The notes under the pieces: generated by a model
Databases searched by the model: none
What the model saw: the letters and a program-made list of their open reading frames with translations, nothing else
Told to the model about the DNA's origin: nothing
Made by a program: the position numbers and the translations under genes
NCBI RefSeq assembly: GCF_009498275.1
Contig: NZ_CP045643.1
Location: 2,294,001 to 2,358,000, forward strand
Origin: Streptomyces fagopyri
GTDB lineage: Bacteria; Actinomycetota; Actinomycetes; Streptomycetales; Streptomycetaceae
DNA: 64,000 bases
Direction of reading: 5' to 3'
Shown: positions 43,691 to 50,778 of the stretch, piece after piece
Numbering within the stretch: the stretch's first letter is position 1
How the letters are laid out: each line of letters begins with the position of its first letter

Positions 43691-44686
43691 TCAGCGGGTC
43701 CCGCGCGCGGTGTACTTCTCGAGCTGCGGCGCGTCCTTCTCGGTGACGATGGCCGGGCCGGTGAGGACCGTCTTGCCGCCGCCGAGCACGTCGCCGTTGT
43801 TCTTGTAGAGCCACAGCATGTCGATGGCCTCGTAGCCCTGGAGGTAGGGCTGCTGGTCGACGGCGAAGCCGACCTCCTTGGCCTTGAGCCGCTTGACCAC
43901 TTCGGCGTTCAGGTCGAAGGTGTCGATCTCGGCCTTGCTGCCCGCGTCGGCCTTGGCCTTGACGGCGACGGCGGCGACCGGGGCGCCCAGCGTGATGACG
44001 GCGTCGATGCCCTTGGTCGCCTGCAGCTTCGCCTCGATGGACGACTGGCTGGCGGGCGCGTTCGTCCCGTCGACGTTGAGGTTCTCGACCGATCCGTCGA
44101 AGGTCTTCTTCACCCCGGCGCAGCGCTGCTCCAGGGAGACGTTGCCCTGTTCGTGGATGACACAGACGGCCTTCTTGAGACCGCGTTTGTTGAGTTCGTC
44201 ACCGATGGCCTCACCCGCGACCGATTCGTCCTGGCCGAAGTGCGCGAGCGCCCCGAACTGCTTGGAGAACTCGGCGCCGGAGTTGATCGTGACGACCGGG
44301 ATGCCGGCCGCCTCCGCCTTGGCGAGAACGTCCTTCATCGCCTCGGGCTTGGCCAGGGTGACGACGATGCCGTCGACCTTCTTGTCGATCGCGGCCTGGA
44401 CGAGCTGGGCCTGTCCGTTGGCTTCCTTGTCGTTCGAGTACAGGAAGTCGACGTTGTCCTTGCCGGCCGCCGCCTTGGCGCCGCTCTGGACGATGTCCCA
44501 GAAGGTGTCGCCCTCGCCGGAGTGCGTCACCATCGCGATCTTCAGGCGGGGTGTGCCGGCGGCCTTGCCGCTCCCGCTCCCGCTGCCACTCGCCTTGTCC
44601 TCCGAGTCCTTGCCGCCGGAGCTGCTGCACCCGGCCGCGAGCGCGATCACAGCTATCACCGCTGCTGCTGTTCGGGCTGTACGCAT
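43691..44686 (-). CDS. Sugar-binding lipoprotein of the CUT2 transporter (copy 2)
   Basis: A 331-residue paralogue of the downstream binding protein. Signal peptide MRTARTAAAVIAVIALAAGC has a lipid cysteine at 20, followed by a Ser/Gly linker. The ligand-binding domain ([60 protein letters not shown]) is collinear with copy 1. It is the first gene of the operon behind the promoter at 44732-44761. Two receptors for one permease may widen the sugar range or differ in affinity. The C-terminal YTARGTR matches YTKRGTR in copy 1, supporting recent duplication. Confidence 0.9.
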   Translation of the reverse strand: MRTARTAAAVIAVIALAAGCSSSGGKDSEDKASGSGSGSGKAAGTPRLKIAMVTHSGEGDTFWDIVQSGAKAAAGKDNVDFLYSNDKEANGQAQLVQAAIDKKVDGIVVTLAKPEAMKDVLAKAEAAGIPVVTINSGAEFSKQFGALAHFGQDESVAGEAIGDELNKRGLKKAVCVIHEQGNVSLEQRCAGVKKTFDGSVENLNVDGTNAPASQSSIEAKLQATKGIDAVITLGAPVAAVAVKAKADAGSKAEIDTFDLNAEVVKRLKAKEVGFAVDQQPYLQGYEAIDMLWLYKNNGDVLGGGKTVLTGPAIVTEKDAPQLEKYTARGTR

Positions 44687-44731
44687 GGTGGGACCACCCT
44701 CTCTCGCGCCGCTCCTTTGCGGCTGAGGGGA

Positions 44732-44778
44732 GTTCTAGCTCCGGGTCCGCACACCAGTCAATGGGTTTGTCAGAACAT
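44732..44778 (-). promoter_or_regulatory. Promoter and GntR-type operator of the CUT2 sugar transporter operon
   Basis: Leftward: operator ATGTTCTGACAA (44778-44767), five bases, -35 TTGACT (44761-44756), 18-base spacer and -10 TAGAAC (44737-44732), about 45 bases before ATG 44686. Operator and -35 match the dehydrogenase promoter at 45924-45968 in sequence and spacing. Confidence 0.65.
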
Positions 44779-44890
44779 TCTTACGATTGAGATTCGGTCA
44801 TGCCCCCGGCGATTCACACCCTCACCAGGAGCTTTCCGATCACGGGTGGAATTCACCGCCCCGCGAAGATCCAAACATTCACAGCGGCAG

Positions 44891-44998
44891 GAGGATTCAC
44901 GGCCACACGACAATCCACCGCCATGCGCGGATTCAGGGCCATACACGGATTCACCGGCACACACGCATTCACCCCGACACGGGGATTCACGATCACGG
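44891..44998. repeat. Six tandem 18-bp units near the sugar regulator gene
   Basis: Consecutive 18-base units start at 44891, 44909, 44927, 44945, 44963 and 44981, consensus approximately CGGATTCACCGGCACACA. ATTCAC is the best-kept core. The units are imperfect and without spacers, so this is a simple tandem repeat rather than a CRISPR. Confidence 0.8.
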
Positions 44999-45109
44999 AC
45001 GGTGCGGGAGCGCGCGAGGACACACGGCCACGGAGACACACGGCCACGGAGACGGACGCCCGCGGAAAAGGCGGACGACCCCACGAGGACGCACGGGCGT
45101 CCCCGGCAC

Positions 45110-45874
45110 TCACGGACGTACGAGGAGCTGGAACTCGAAGGAGTAGCGGGAGGCGCGGTAGGTGTGGGTGCCGAACTCCACGGCACGCCCGGTGTCGTCG
45201 AAGGTGGTGCGCTGCATGGTGAGGAGCGGGGCCCCGGCGGGCTCGCCGAGGCGCTCACCCTCCTCCTCGGTGGCCGCGCGGGCGCCGACGGACTGACGGG
45301 CACTGTGCAGGGTGATGCCCGCGGCACGCATCAGCCGGTACAGCCCGGTGGCCTCCATCCGGGCACTGTCCAGCTCCAGCAGGGCGGGCGGCAGGTAGTT
45401 GCAGAGGTACGCCATCGGCTCCCCGTGGGCGAGACGCAGACGCTCCACCCGGTGGACGTCACTGCCCTCGGCCACGCCCAGCGCGACCGCGACCTCGGCG
45501 GACGCGGGCACGACCGTGTTGACGAGCACCCGGGTCGCGGGACGCTGCCCGGCCGCCTCCAGGTCGTCGTACAGGCTGCTGAGCTCCAGCGGACGTTTCA
45601 CCTGACTGTGCACGACCTGGGTGCCGACGCCTCTGCGCCGCACCAGCAGCCCTTTGTCGACGAGGGACTGAATGGCCTGACGGACCGTCGGCCGGGACAG
45701 GCCGAGCCGTCCGGCGAGCTCGATCTCGTTGCCGAGGAGGCTGCCCGGGGTCAGCGTTCCGTGCTCGATCGCGGCCTCCAACTGCTGGGACAGCTGGAAG
45801 TACAGCGGGACCGGACTGCTGCGGTCGACGCTGAGCTGGAGCGACACGGTCGGATCCACATCTGGTTTCGGCAC
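45110..45874 (-). CDS. GntR/HutC-type transcriptional regulator with UTRA domain
   Basis: A 254-residue regulator from GTG 45874. The winged helix is at residues about 20-85 (VPLYFQLSQQLEAAIEHG, IELAGRLGLSRPTVRQAIQS) and the UTRA effector domain at residues 105-250 (VHRVERLRLAHGEPMAYLCN, MQRTTFDDTGRAVEFGTHTY). TACGCT lies six bases before the GTG, so it may be leaderless. It is divergent from the Gfo/Idh/MocA gene; the palindrome TTGTCCGGACAA between them is of the HutC-subfamily type. A related site precedes the transporter operon downstream. The effector is probably a sugar or sugar phosphate (inference). Confidence 0.9.
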   Translation of the reverse strand: MPKPDVDPTVSLQLSVDRSSPVPLYFQLSQQLEAAIEHGTLTPGSLLGNEIELAGRLGLSRPTVRQAIQSLVDKGLLVRRRGVGTQVVHSQVKRPLELSSLYDDLEAAGQRPATRVLVNTVVPASAEVAVALGVAEGSDVHRVERLRLAHGEPMAYLCNYLPPALLELDSARMEATGLYRLMRAAGITLHSARQSVGARAATEEEGERLGEPAGAPLLTMQRTTFDDTGRAVEFGTHTYRASRYSFEFQLLVRP

Positions 45875-45880
45875 GCGCCG

Positions 45881-45886
45881 AGCGTA
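45881..45886 (-). promoter_or_regulatory. -10 element for leaderless GntR transcript
   Basis: TACGCT on the lower strand (45886-45881) lies six bases before GTG 45874. No good -35 and no ribosome-binding site were seen. Confidence 0.4.
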
Positions 45887-45923
45887 GCTCCGGGAGATGT
45901 TGACGGGAAGTTGTGAAGTTCGA

Positions 45924-45968
45924 TTGTCCGGACAAAGCATTGACACAGCACCTGGTGGGCCCTCAGTT
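45924..45968 (+). promoter_or_regulatory. GntR-type operator and promoter of the Gfo/Idh/MocA dehydrogenase gene
   Basis: Perfect palindrome TTGTCCGGACAA (45924-45935), four bases, -35 TTGACA (45940-45945), 17-base spacer and -10-like TCAGTT (45963-45968), seven bases before ATG 45976, which implies a leaderless mRNA. The operator lies directly upstream of the -35, as in the transporter promoter. Confidence 0.65.
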
Positions 45969-45975
45969 TGTTCCC

Positions 45976-46986
45976 ATGCGCATCGGACTTATCGGAACGG
46001 GTCGTATCGGTACATTTCACGCGACCGCTCTTGACCGCCACCGCGAAGTCGGTTCCCTCATCGTCACGGACGCGGACCCCGCGCGGGCCCAGGAACTCGC
46101 GGACCGTCTGGGTGCCACGGCGGCCCCCTCCGTGGACGAGATCTTCACCTGGGGCGTGGACGCCGTGGTCATCACCGCGGCCACCTCCGCCCACGCGGAA
46201 CTGATCGGCCGGGCGGCGCGCTCCGGGCTCCCGGTGTTCTGCGAGAAGCCCATCGCCCTCGACCTGCCGGGCACGCTGGCCGCGCTCGCCGAGGTCGAGG
46301 CAGCCGGAACGGTTCTGCAGCTGGGCTTCCAGCGCCGCTTCGACTCGGGGTACACGGCCGCGCGGGAGGCGGTGCGGTCGGGGCGGCTCGGACGGCTGCA
46401 CACCGTCCGGGCGATGACGTCCGACCAGTCGCCGCCGCCGGCCGCCTATCTGCCGCTGTCGGGCGGGCTCTACCGGGACTGCCTGGTCCACGACTTCGAC
46501 ATGCTGCGCTGGGTGACGGGCCACGAGGTCGTCGAGGTGTACGCGATGGGCTCCGACGCGGGGCCCGCCATGTTCCGCGAGGCGCGGGACATCGACACCG
46601 CCGCGGCCGTCCTCACGCTCGACGACGGCACCCTCGCGACGGCGACCGCGACGCGGATGAACGGCGCGGGCTACGACGTCCGCATGGAGCTGGCCGGTGA
46701 CCTGGACCAGATCGGCGTCGGCCTGGACGACCGTACGCCGATCGCCTCCACGGAACCGGCCGGGCCGCCGCCCGCCGACAAACCGTGGACCGGATTCCTG
46801 GAGCGCTTCGGCCCCGCGTACGAGGCCGAGCTCGCCGCGTTCGTCGAGGTCGTCCGAGGTGAACGCGCCAACCCGTGCGACGGACGCGAGGCGCTGCACG
46901 CGCTGCGTATCGCGGAGGCCTGCGAGCTCTCGCGGCTGGAGCGCCGCCCGGTGCGGCTGGCGGAGATCCCCGCGGGCCGGGACTGA
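45976..46986 (+). CDS. Gfo/Idh/MocA-family NAD(P)-dependent oxidoreductase (inositol 2-dehydrogenase-like)
   Basis: A 336-residue dehydrogenase. The N-terminal Rossmann fold MRIGLIGTGRIGTFHATALD and the EKP motif (FCEKPIALDLPGTLAALAEV) mark the family. The catalytic stretch GGLYRDCLVHDFDMLRWVTG contains the conserved Asp-x-x-x-His. Known members oxidise myo-inositol, scyllo-inositol or sugars at one carbon. ATG 45976 follows the promoter directly. Being divergent from the GntR gene and sharing its operator with the transporter suggests it acts first on the imported polyol or sugar; the substrate is not determinable here. Confidence 0.9.
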   Translation: MRIGLIGTGRIGTFHATALDRHREVGSLIVTDADPARAQELADRLGATAAPSVDEIFTWGVDAVVITAATSAHAELIGRAARSGLPVFCEKPIALDLPGTLAALAEVEAAGTVLQLGFQRRFDSGYTAAREAVRSGRLGRLHTVRAMTSDQSPPPAAYLPLSGGLYRDCLVHDFDMLRWVTGHEVVEVYAMGSDAGPAMFREARDIDTAAAVLTLDDGTLATATATRMNGAGYDVRMELAGDLDQIGVGLDDRTPIASTEPAGPPPADKPWTGFLERFGPAYEAELAAFVEVVRGERANPCDGREALHALRIAEACELSRLERRPVRLAEIPAGRD

Positions 46987-47100
46987 GCCGGGTCGTCCCG
47001 AACCAGGACCGCGCCGAACCCGGACCGTCCGGCGCGGCTCCCGCGCCGGAACCGGCCCGCACCGGCCATGCCCGGATCACTCCCCCCCCCACGCCCCAGA

Positions 47101-47185
47101 CTCGCCACCGCACCGATCACGACGGGCATCCGCACCACCACACCACCCACGACCGACGCACTCACCACCGCACCGATCACGACCG
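47101..47185. repeat. 25-bp direct repeat 60 bp apart
   Basis: A 25-base sequence containing CACCGCACCGATCACGAC occurs at 47101-47125 and, with two changes, at 47161-47185, in the gap before the P450 stop. A nine-C run lies nearby at 47082-47090. Confidence 0.6.
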
Positions 47186-47191
47186 GTGCAC

Positions 47192-48364
47192 TCACCACCG
47201 CACCGGCAGACTGCGCACGCCGCGCATCAGCATTCCGGGCAGCGGCTCGCCCGGGGGGCCGTCGAGGGCGAGGTCCGGGCAGCGCTCCAGCAGCGAGCGC
47301 AGCGCGACCCGCGCCTCCAGCCTGGCCAGGGGCGCGCCCAGGCAGTAGTGGACGCCGTGCCCGAAGGCGAGGTGGCTGCGCGGGGTGCGGCGGATGTCGA
47401 AGCGGTGCGGGTCGGGGCAGTGCGCCGCGTCGCGGTTGGCGGCGTCGAGTCCGATCATCACCGGGTCGCCCACCGCGATGGCCCGGCCGCCGATCTCCAT
47501 CGGCTCCGCCGCGTAGCGGTACGTCGCCGTCTCGACCGGTCCTTCGAAGCGGAGCACCTCCTCCACTGCCCCGTCCAGCAGGGTCATGTCGGAACGCAGC
47601 GCGGCGAGTTGGCCCGGGTGGGCGAGCAGGGTGTGCACCCCGTTCGTGATGAGGTTGACCGTCGTCTCATGGCCCGCGACGAGCAGGATGAACGCCATCC
47701 CGCGCAGTTCGCCGCGGGAGAGCCGGTCGCCGTCCTCGGCCCTGGTGCGGATGAGGTCGCCGAGCAGGTCGCCGGCGGGTGCCGTGCACCGCTTGTCCTC
47801 GATCAACTCGTCCAGATATCCGGCCAGTTCCTTCACGGCGGCGAACTCGCCGACGCCGTCCGTCGGTGTCACGATCTCGTTCGACATCCTGCGGAACGCC
47901 GCCCGGTCGATGTCGGGCACCCCCAGCAGCTCGCAGATGACGGTGATCGGCAGTGGATAGGCGAAGGAGTCCACGAGGTCCGCGCGGCCCTCGGGCAGCA
48001 TCGCGTCCAGCAAGTCGTCGGTGATCCGCTGGACGCGGGGGCGCAGCGCCGCCACCCGGCGCATGGTGAACGCGCCCGCGACGAGTGAGCGCAGCCGGGT
48101 GTGCTCGGGCGGGTCGGTGACGAGCACATGGCGGCCCATCAGCTCGTCCTCGAGGGAGGTCAGCCCCGTCTTGGTGCTGTCCTTGGAGAGTCTCGGGTCG
48201 GCGAGGGCGGCCCGCGCCTCCTCGTACCCGACGACGAGCCAGCACTCGTACGCGCCGGGGGCCGGCATGCGCACCCAGTGGACCGGACCCCGCTCACGCA
48301 GCTCCGCGTACACCGGATAGGGGTCTTTCATGAACCGCGCGCCGTACTCACCCAGGTCGATCAT
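47192..48364 (-). CDS. Cytochrome P450 (CYP107-like)
   Basis: A complete 390-residue class I P450. I-helix oxygen-activation motif LLVAGHETTVNL, ExxR in EEVLRFEGPVE, and heme loop FGHGVHYCLGAPLARLEARV with the thiolate cysteine near residue 340. There is no signal or membrane segment, so it is soluble. GGGAGG precedes ATG 48364. No ferredoxin, reductase or biosynthetic gene adjoins it. A response-regulator gene lies 44 bp upstream on the same strand and may be cotranscribed. The substrate is unknown. Confidence 0.95.
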   Translation of the reverse strand: MIDLGEYGARFMKDPYPVYAELRERGPVHWVRMPAPGAYECWLVVGYEEARAALADPRLSKDSTKTGLTSLEDELMGRHVLVTDPPEHTRLRSLVAGAFTMRRVAALRPRVQRITDDLLDAMLPEGRADLVDSFAYPLPITVICELLGVPDIDRAAFRRMSNEIVTPTDGVGEFAAVKELAGYLDELIEDKRCTAPAGDLLGDLIRTRAEDGDRLSRGELRGMAFILLVAGHETTVNLITNGVHTLLAHPGQLAALRSDMTLLDGAVEEVLRFEGPVETATYRYAAEPMEIGGRAIAVGDPVMIGLDAANRDAAHCPDPHRFDIRRTPRSHLAFGHGVHYCLGAPLARLEARVALRSLLERCPDLALDGPPGEPLPGMLMRGVRSLPVRW

Positions 48365-48408
48365 GGCTCCGCCCTCCCGTCGCCCTGAACAACGCGCGAC
48401 GTCCGCGC

Positions 48409-49080
48409 TCAGTGCCCGTCCTCCTCGAAAAGTCCGGCGTCGTACGCCAGCAGGGCGATCTGGACGCGGTTGTCGAGCCCGAGCTTGGCGAGGATGCGGG
48501 AGACATGGGTCTTGACGGTGGCGACGCTCATGTACAGCTCGGCGGCGATCGCCGCGTTGGAGGCACCCCTGCCGACGGCGACGGCGACCTCGCGTTCGCG
48601 GTCGTTGAGGCCGGCGATCCGGTCGCGGGCGGCGCTTCGGCGGGTGTCGGCGGGGTCGCCGGCCACCTGCTCCATCAGCCGGCGGGTGACGGTGGGTGAC
48701 AGCACCGGGTCGCCGGCCGCGACCCGGCGTACCGCGTCGACGATGTCGGCGGGCGGGGTGTCCTTGAGGACGAACCCGGCGGCGCCCGCGCGCAGTGCCC
48801 GCAGGACCTGCTCGTCGGCGTGGAAGGTGGTCAGGACCAGGACCTGCGGGGCGTTCTGACGGTGGCGCAGCCGCTCGGTGGCCGTGAGGCCGTCGACCGC
48901 CGGCATCCGGATGTCCATCAGGACCACGTCGGGGCGGGTGCGGTCGACGAGCGCCTCGACCTCGCTGCCGTCCGCGGCCTCGCCGACGATCTCGATGTCG
49001 TCGGTGCCGCCCATCATGAAGGACAGGCCGGCCCTCACCAGCGGATCGTCGTCGACCAGCAGCAGTCGGATCGCTTTCAT
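48409..49080 (-). CDS. NarL/LuxR-family response regulator
   Basis: A 223-residue regulator. The receiver domain (residues 3-120) has the acidic pocket D10-D11-D12, phosphoacceptor D56 in VVLMDIRMPAVDG and lysine in GFVLKDTPP. The C-terminal LuxR helix-turn-helix is in GLNDREREVAVAVGRGASNA and YMSVATVKTHVSRILAKLGL. TACGGT (49093-49088) lies seven bases before ATG 49080, with no ribosome site, suggesting a leaderless transcript. The nearest histidine kinase gene (50779-52071) is on the same strand but separated by a divergent aldo/keto reductase gene. They probably form one two-component pair. Confidence 0.92.
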   Translation of the reverse strand: MKAIRLLLVDDDPLVRAGLSFMMGGTDDIEIVGEAADGSEVEALVDRTRPDVVLMDIRMPAVDGLTATERLRHRQNAPQVLVLTTFHADEQVLRALRAGAAGFVLKDTPPADIVDAVRRVAAGDPVLSPTVTRRLMEQVAGDPADTRRSAARDRIAGLNDREREVAVAVGRGASNAAIAAELYMSVATVKTHVSRILAKLGLDNRVQIALLAYDAGLFEEDGH

Positions 49081-49235
49081 GGTGCCCACCGTAGTGATTC
49101 CTGCCGGGGCGCGTTGGGCGTGACGATTCCGTCCCGCGGCACTGGTCGGGCGGCTACGGTCGGTTGACCGGAGCCGGCTTCGCACGCCGGCCGACCGTGT
49201 GACATGTGACAGCCGACTTCCGGAGGAGTTTCCCC

Positions 49236-50264
49236 GTGCGCTATCGGCTCTTGGGTCGGACCGGTCTTCGCGTCTCCGAACTGTTCCTCGGTGACATGAC
49301 GTTCGGGGAGCAGGACGGGGTGGGCGCGCCGAAGGAGGAGTGCGCCCGGATCCTCGACGCCTACGCGGAGGCCGGGGGCAACGTGGTCGACACCGCCGTC
49401 AACTACCGTGGCGGGGCCAGCGAGGAGATCGTGGGCGAGCTGCTGAAGGGGCGGCGCGACCGCTTCGTGCTGTCCACCAAGTACACGATCTCCCGTGACG
49501 GCGCGGACCCGAACGCCGCCGGGAACCACCGCAAGAATCTCGCGCTCTCCCTGGAGACGAGCCTGCGGCGGCTGGGAACCGACTACATCGACATCTACTG
49601 GGTGCACATCTGGGACCGGAACACTCCTGTCGAGGAGACGATGCGCGCCCTCGACGACGCCGTACGGTCGGGGAAGGTCCTGTACGTGGGCATCTCGGAC
49701 GCGCCGGCCTGGGTGGTGTCACGGGCCAACACCCTGGCCGAGTGGCGGGGTTGGTCACCGTTCGCCGCGCTCCAGGTGCCGTACAGCCTGCTGAGCCGGG
49801 ACGCCGAGCGCGAACTCCTTCCGATGGCAGAGGAGTTCGGCATGTCGGTCGCCGCGTGGAGTCCTCTGCAGAACGGCATCCTGTCCGGCAAGTACACCCG
49901 GCCGGGCGGTGTGCTGCCGGGCACCGCGACCCGGCTGTCCCCGGAGGCGGTCGGAGAACTGGAGCGGACCGTGGCGGAGGCCGTCCAGGTCGCGGCCGAC
50001 GAACTCGGCGCCTCGGCCGCCCAGGTCGCCATCGCCTGGACCATGGCCCGCTCCCCCGCCGTCCACCCCATCGTGGGCGCCCGCCACGTCACCCAGCTCA
50101 TGGACAACCTCGGCGCCGCCGAACTGACCCTGCCCGCCGAGCTGGTGGCCGGCCTGGAGGAGGTCACCGGCTTCCGCACCGGCTTCCCGACCGACTTCAT
50201 AGACGAGACATCGACATGGGTGTACGGAACGGCGGGCCGCCGAGTGATCCCCCGCACCCACTGA
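49236..50264 (+). CDS. Aldo/keto reductase
   Basis: A 342-residue NADPH-dependent reductase starting at GTG 49236, with GGAGGAG seven bases upstream. The catalytic tetrad D52, Y57, K82 and H124 is visible in VVDTAVNYRGG, LSTKYTISRD and DIYWVHIWDRN. The C-terminal cofactor region includes QVAIAWTMARSPAVHPIVGA. It is closest in look to the AKR11/12 group. It lies between the response regulator and the kinase genes on the opposite strand and is followed by a repeat-filled gap. Substrate aldehyde or ketone unknown. Confidence 0.92.
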   Translation: MRYRLLGRTGLRVSELFLGDMTFGEQDGVGAPKEECARILDAYAEAGGNVVDTAVNYRGGASEEIVGELLKGRRDRFVLSTKYTISRDGADPNAAGNHRKNLALSLETSLRRLGTDYIDIYWVHIWDRNTPVEETMRALDDAVRSGKVLYVGISDAPAWVVSRANTLAEWRGWSPFAALQVPYSLLSRDAERELLPMAEEFGMSVAAWSPLQNGILSGKYTRPGGVLPGTATRLSPEAVGELERTVAEAVQVAADELGASAAQVAIAWTMARSPAVHPIVGARHVTQLMDNLGAAELTLPAELVAGLEEVTGFRTGFPTDFIDETSTWVYGTAGRRVIPRTH

Positions 50265-50778
50265 CACCGAGCCACGCGCCGGCACCCCGACCAAGCGGCA
50301 GCCGACGACGCACGGGAGGGACCGCGCCGGCACGGGGCGACCCATCGCTCACGCCCGGATCGAACAGCGACTCCCCCACCCGCCCCACACCTGATCCACC
50401 GCCGACGAACTCGACGCACCGACAACAACCCGCAGCCGCACACCCGCACCCCCACCCGCCCCACCGCCGACGAACTCGACGTACCGACAACAACCCGCAG
50501 CCGCCGCGCACCCGCATCGCTGCCCGCACCGCTGCCCGCACCCGGCGACGCACGCGAGGGGCCGTGCCGGTACGTCGCAGCCCGTCGCTCACGCCCGGAT
50601 CGAGCAGCGGCTCCCGTGCCCGGCCCACGCCTGATCCAACGGCGACGGGCTCGACGTACCGGCACGGCCCCGCCCCACCACAGCCCGCACCGCGCCCCGC
50701 ACGGGGCCCCGCACCGGCACGACCTGGCACAGCCCGCTCAAGACGTCCCCGGCCCGACCCCGGCCCGGCCCCCGCCCC
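50265..50778. repeat. 514-bp gap with nested direct repeats, no gene
   Basis: A diverged segment of about 118 bp at 50304-50421 recurs at 50544-50661, exactly 240 bp later; both contain TCGCTCACGCCCGGATCGA. Between them a 40-base element including GCCGACGAACTCGACG occurs at 50401 and 50466 (65 bp apart), and its tail is similar to the end of the larger units. The region separates convergent genes. The lower-strand frame across it translates to Arg/Val-rich iterations and is probably not a gene. Confidence 0.7.

Larger units (their letters stand above)
44687..45109. other. 423-bp region between the GntR gene end and the transporter operon start
   Basis: Holds the transporter promoter and operator (44732-44778), an 18-bp tandem repeat (44891-44998), other dispersed ATTCAC hexamers from 44809, and a duplicated GGCCACGGAGACACAC-like stretch around 45015-45050. 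No gene supported: frames through it translate to a six-residue His-rich iteration. Confidence 0.6.

Noticed and set aside
44891..44998. CRISPR-like array of 18-bp units
   Set aside because: Units are contiguous and imperfect with no unique spacers and no cas genes; it is a simple tandem repeat. The 15-bp array at 59151-59240 is also rejected as CRISPR because it is contiguous and in frame within a small gene.
47082..47090. Nine-C homopolymer as a phase-variation switch
   Set aside because: It lies in a non-coding gap after one gene and before the stop of another, so length change would not alter a reading frame or an evident promoter.
47192..48364. P450 as part of a secondary-metabolite gene cluster
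   Set aside because: No synthase, thioesterase, tailoring or resistance genes adjoin it; neighbours are a two-component regulator and a sugar module.
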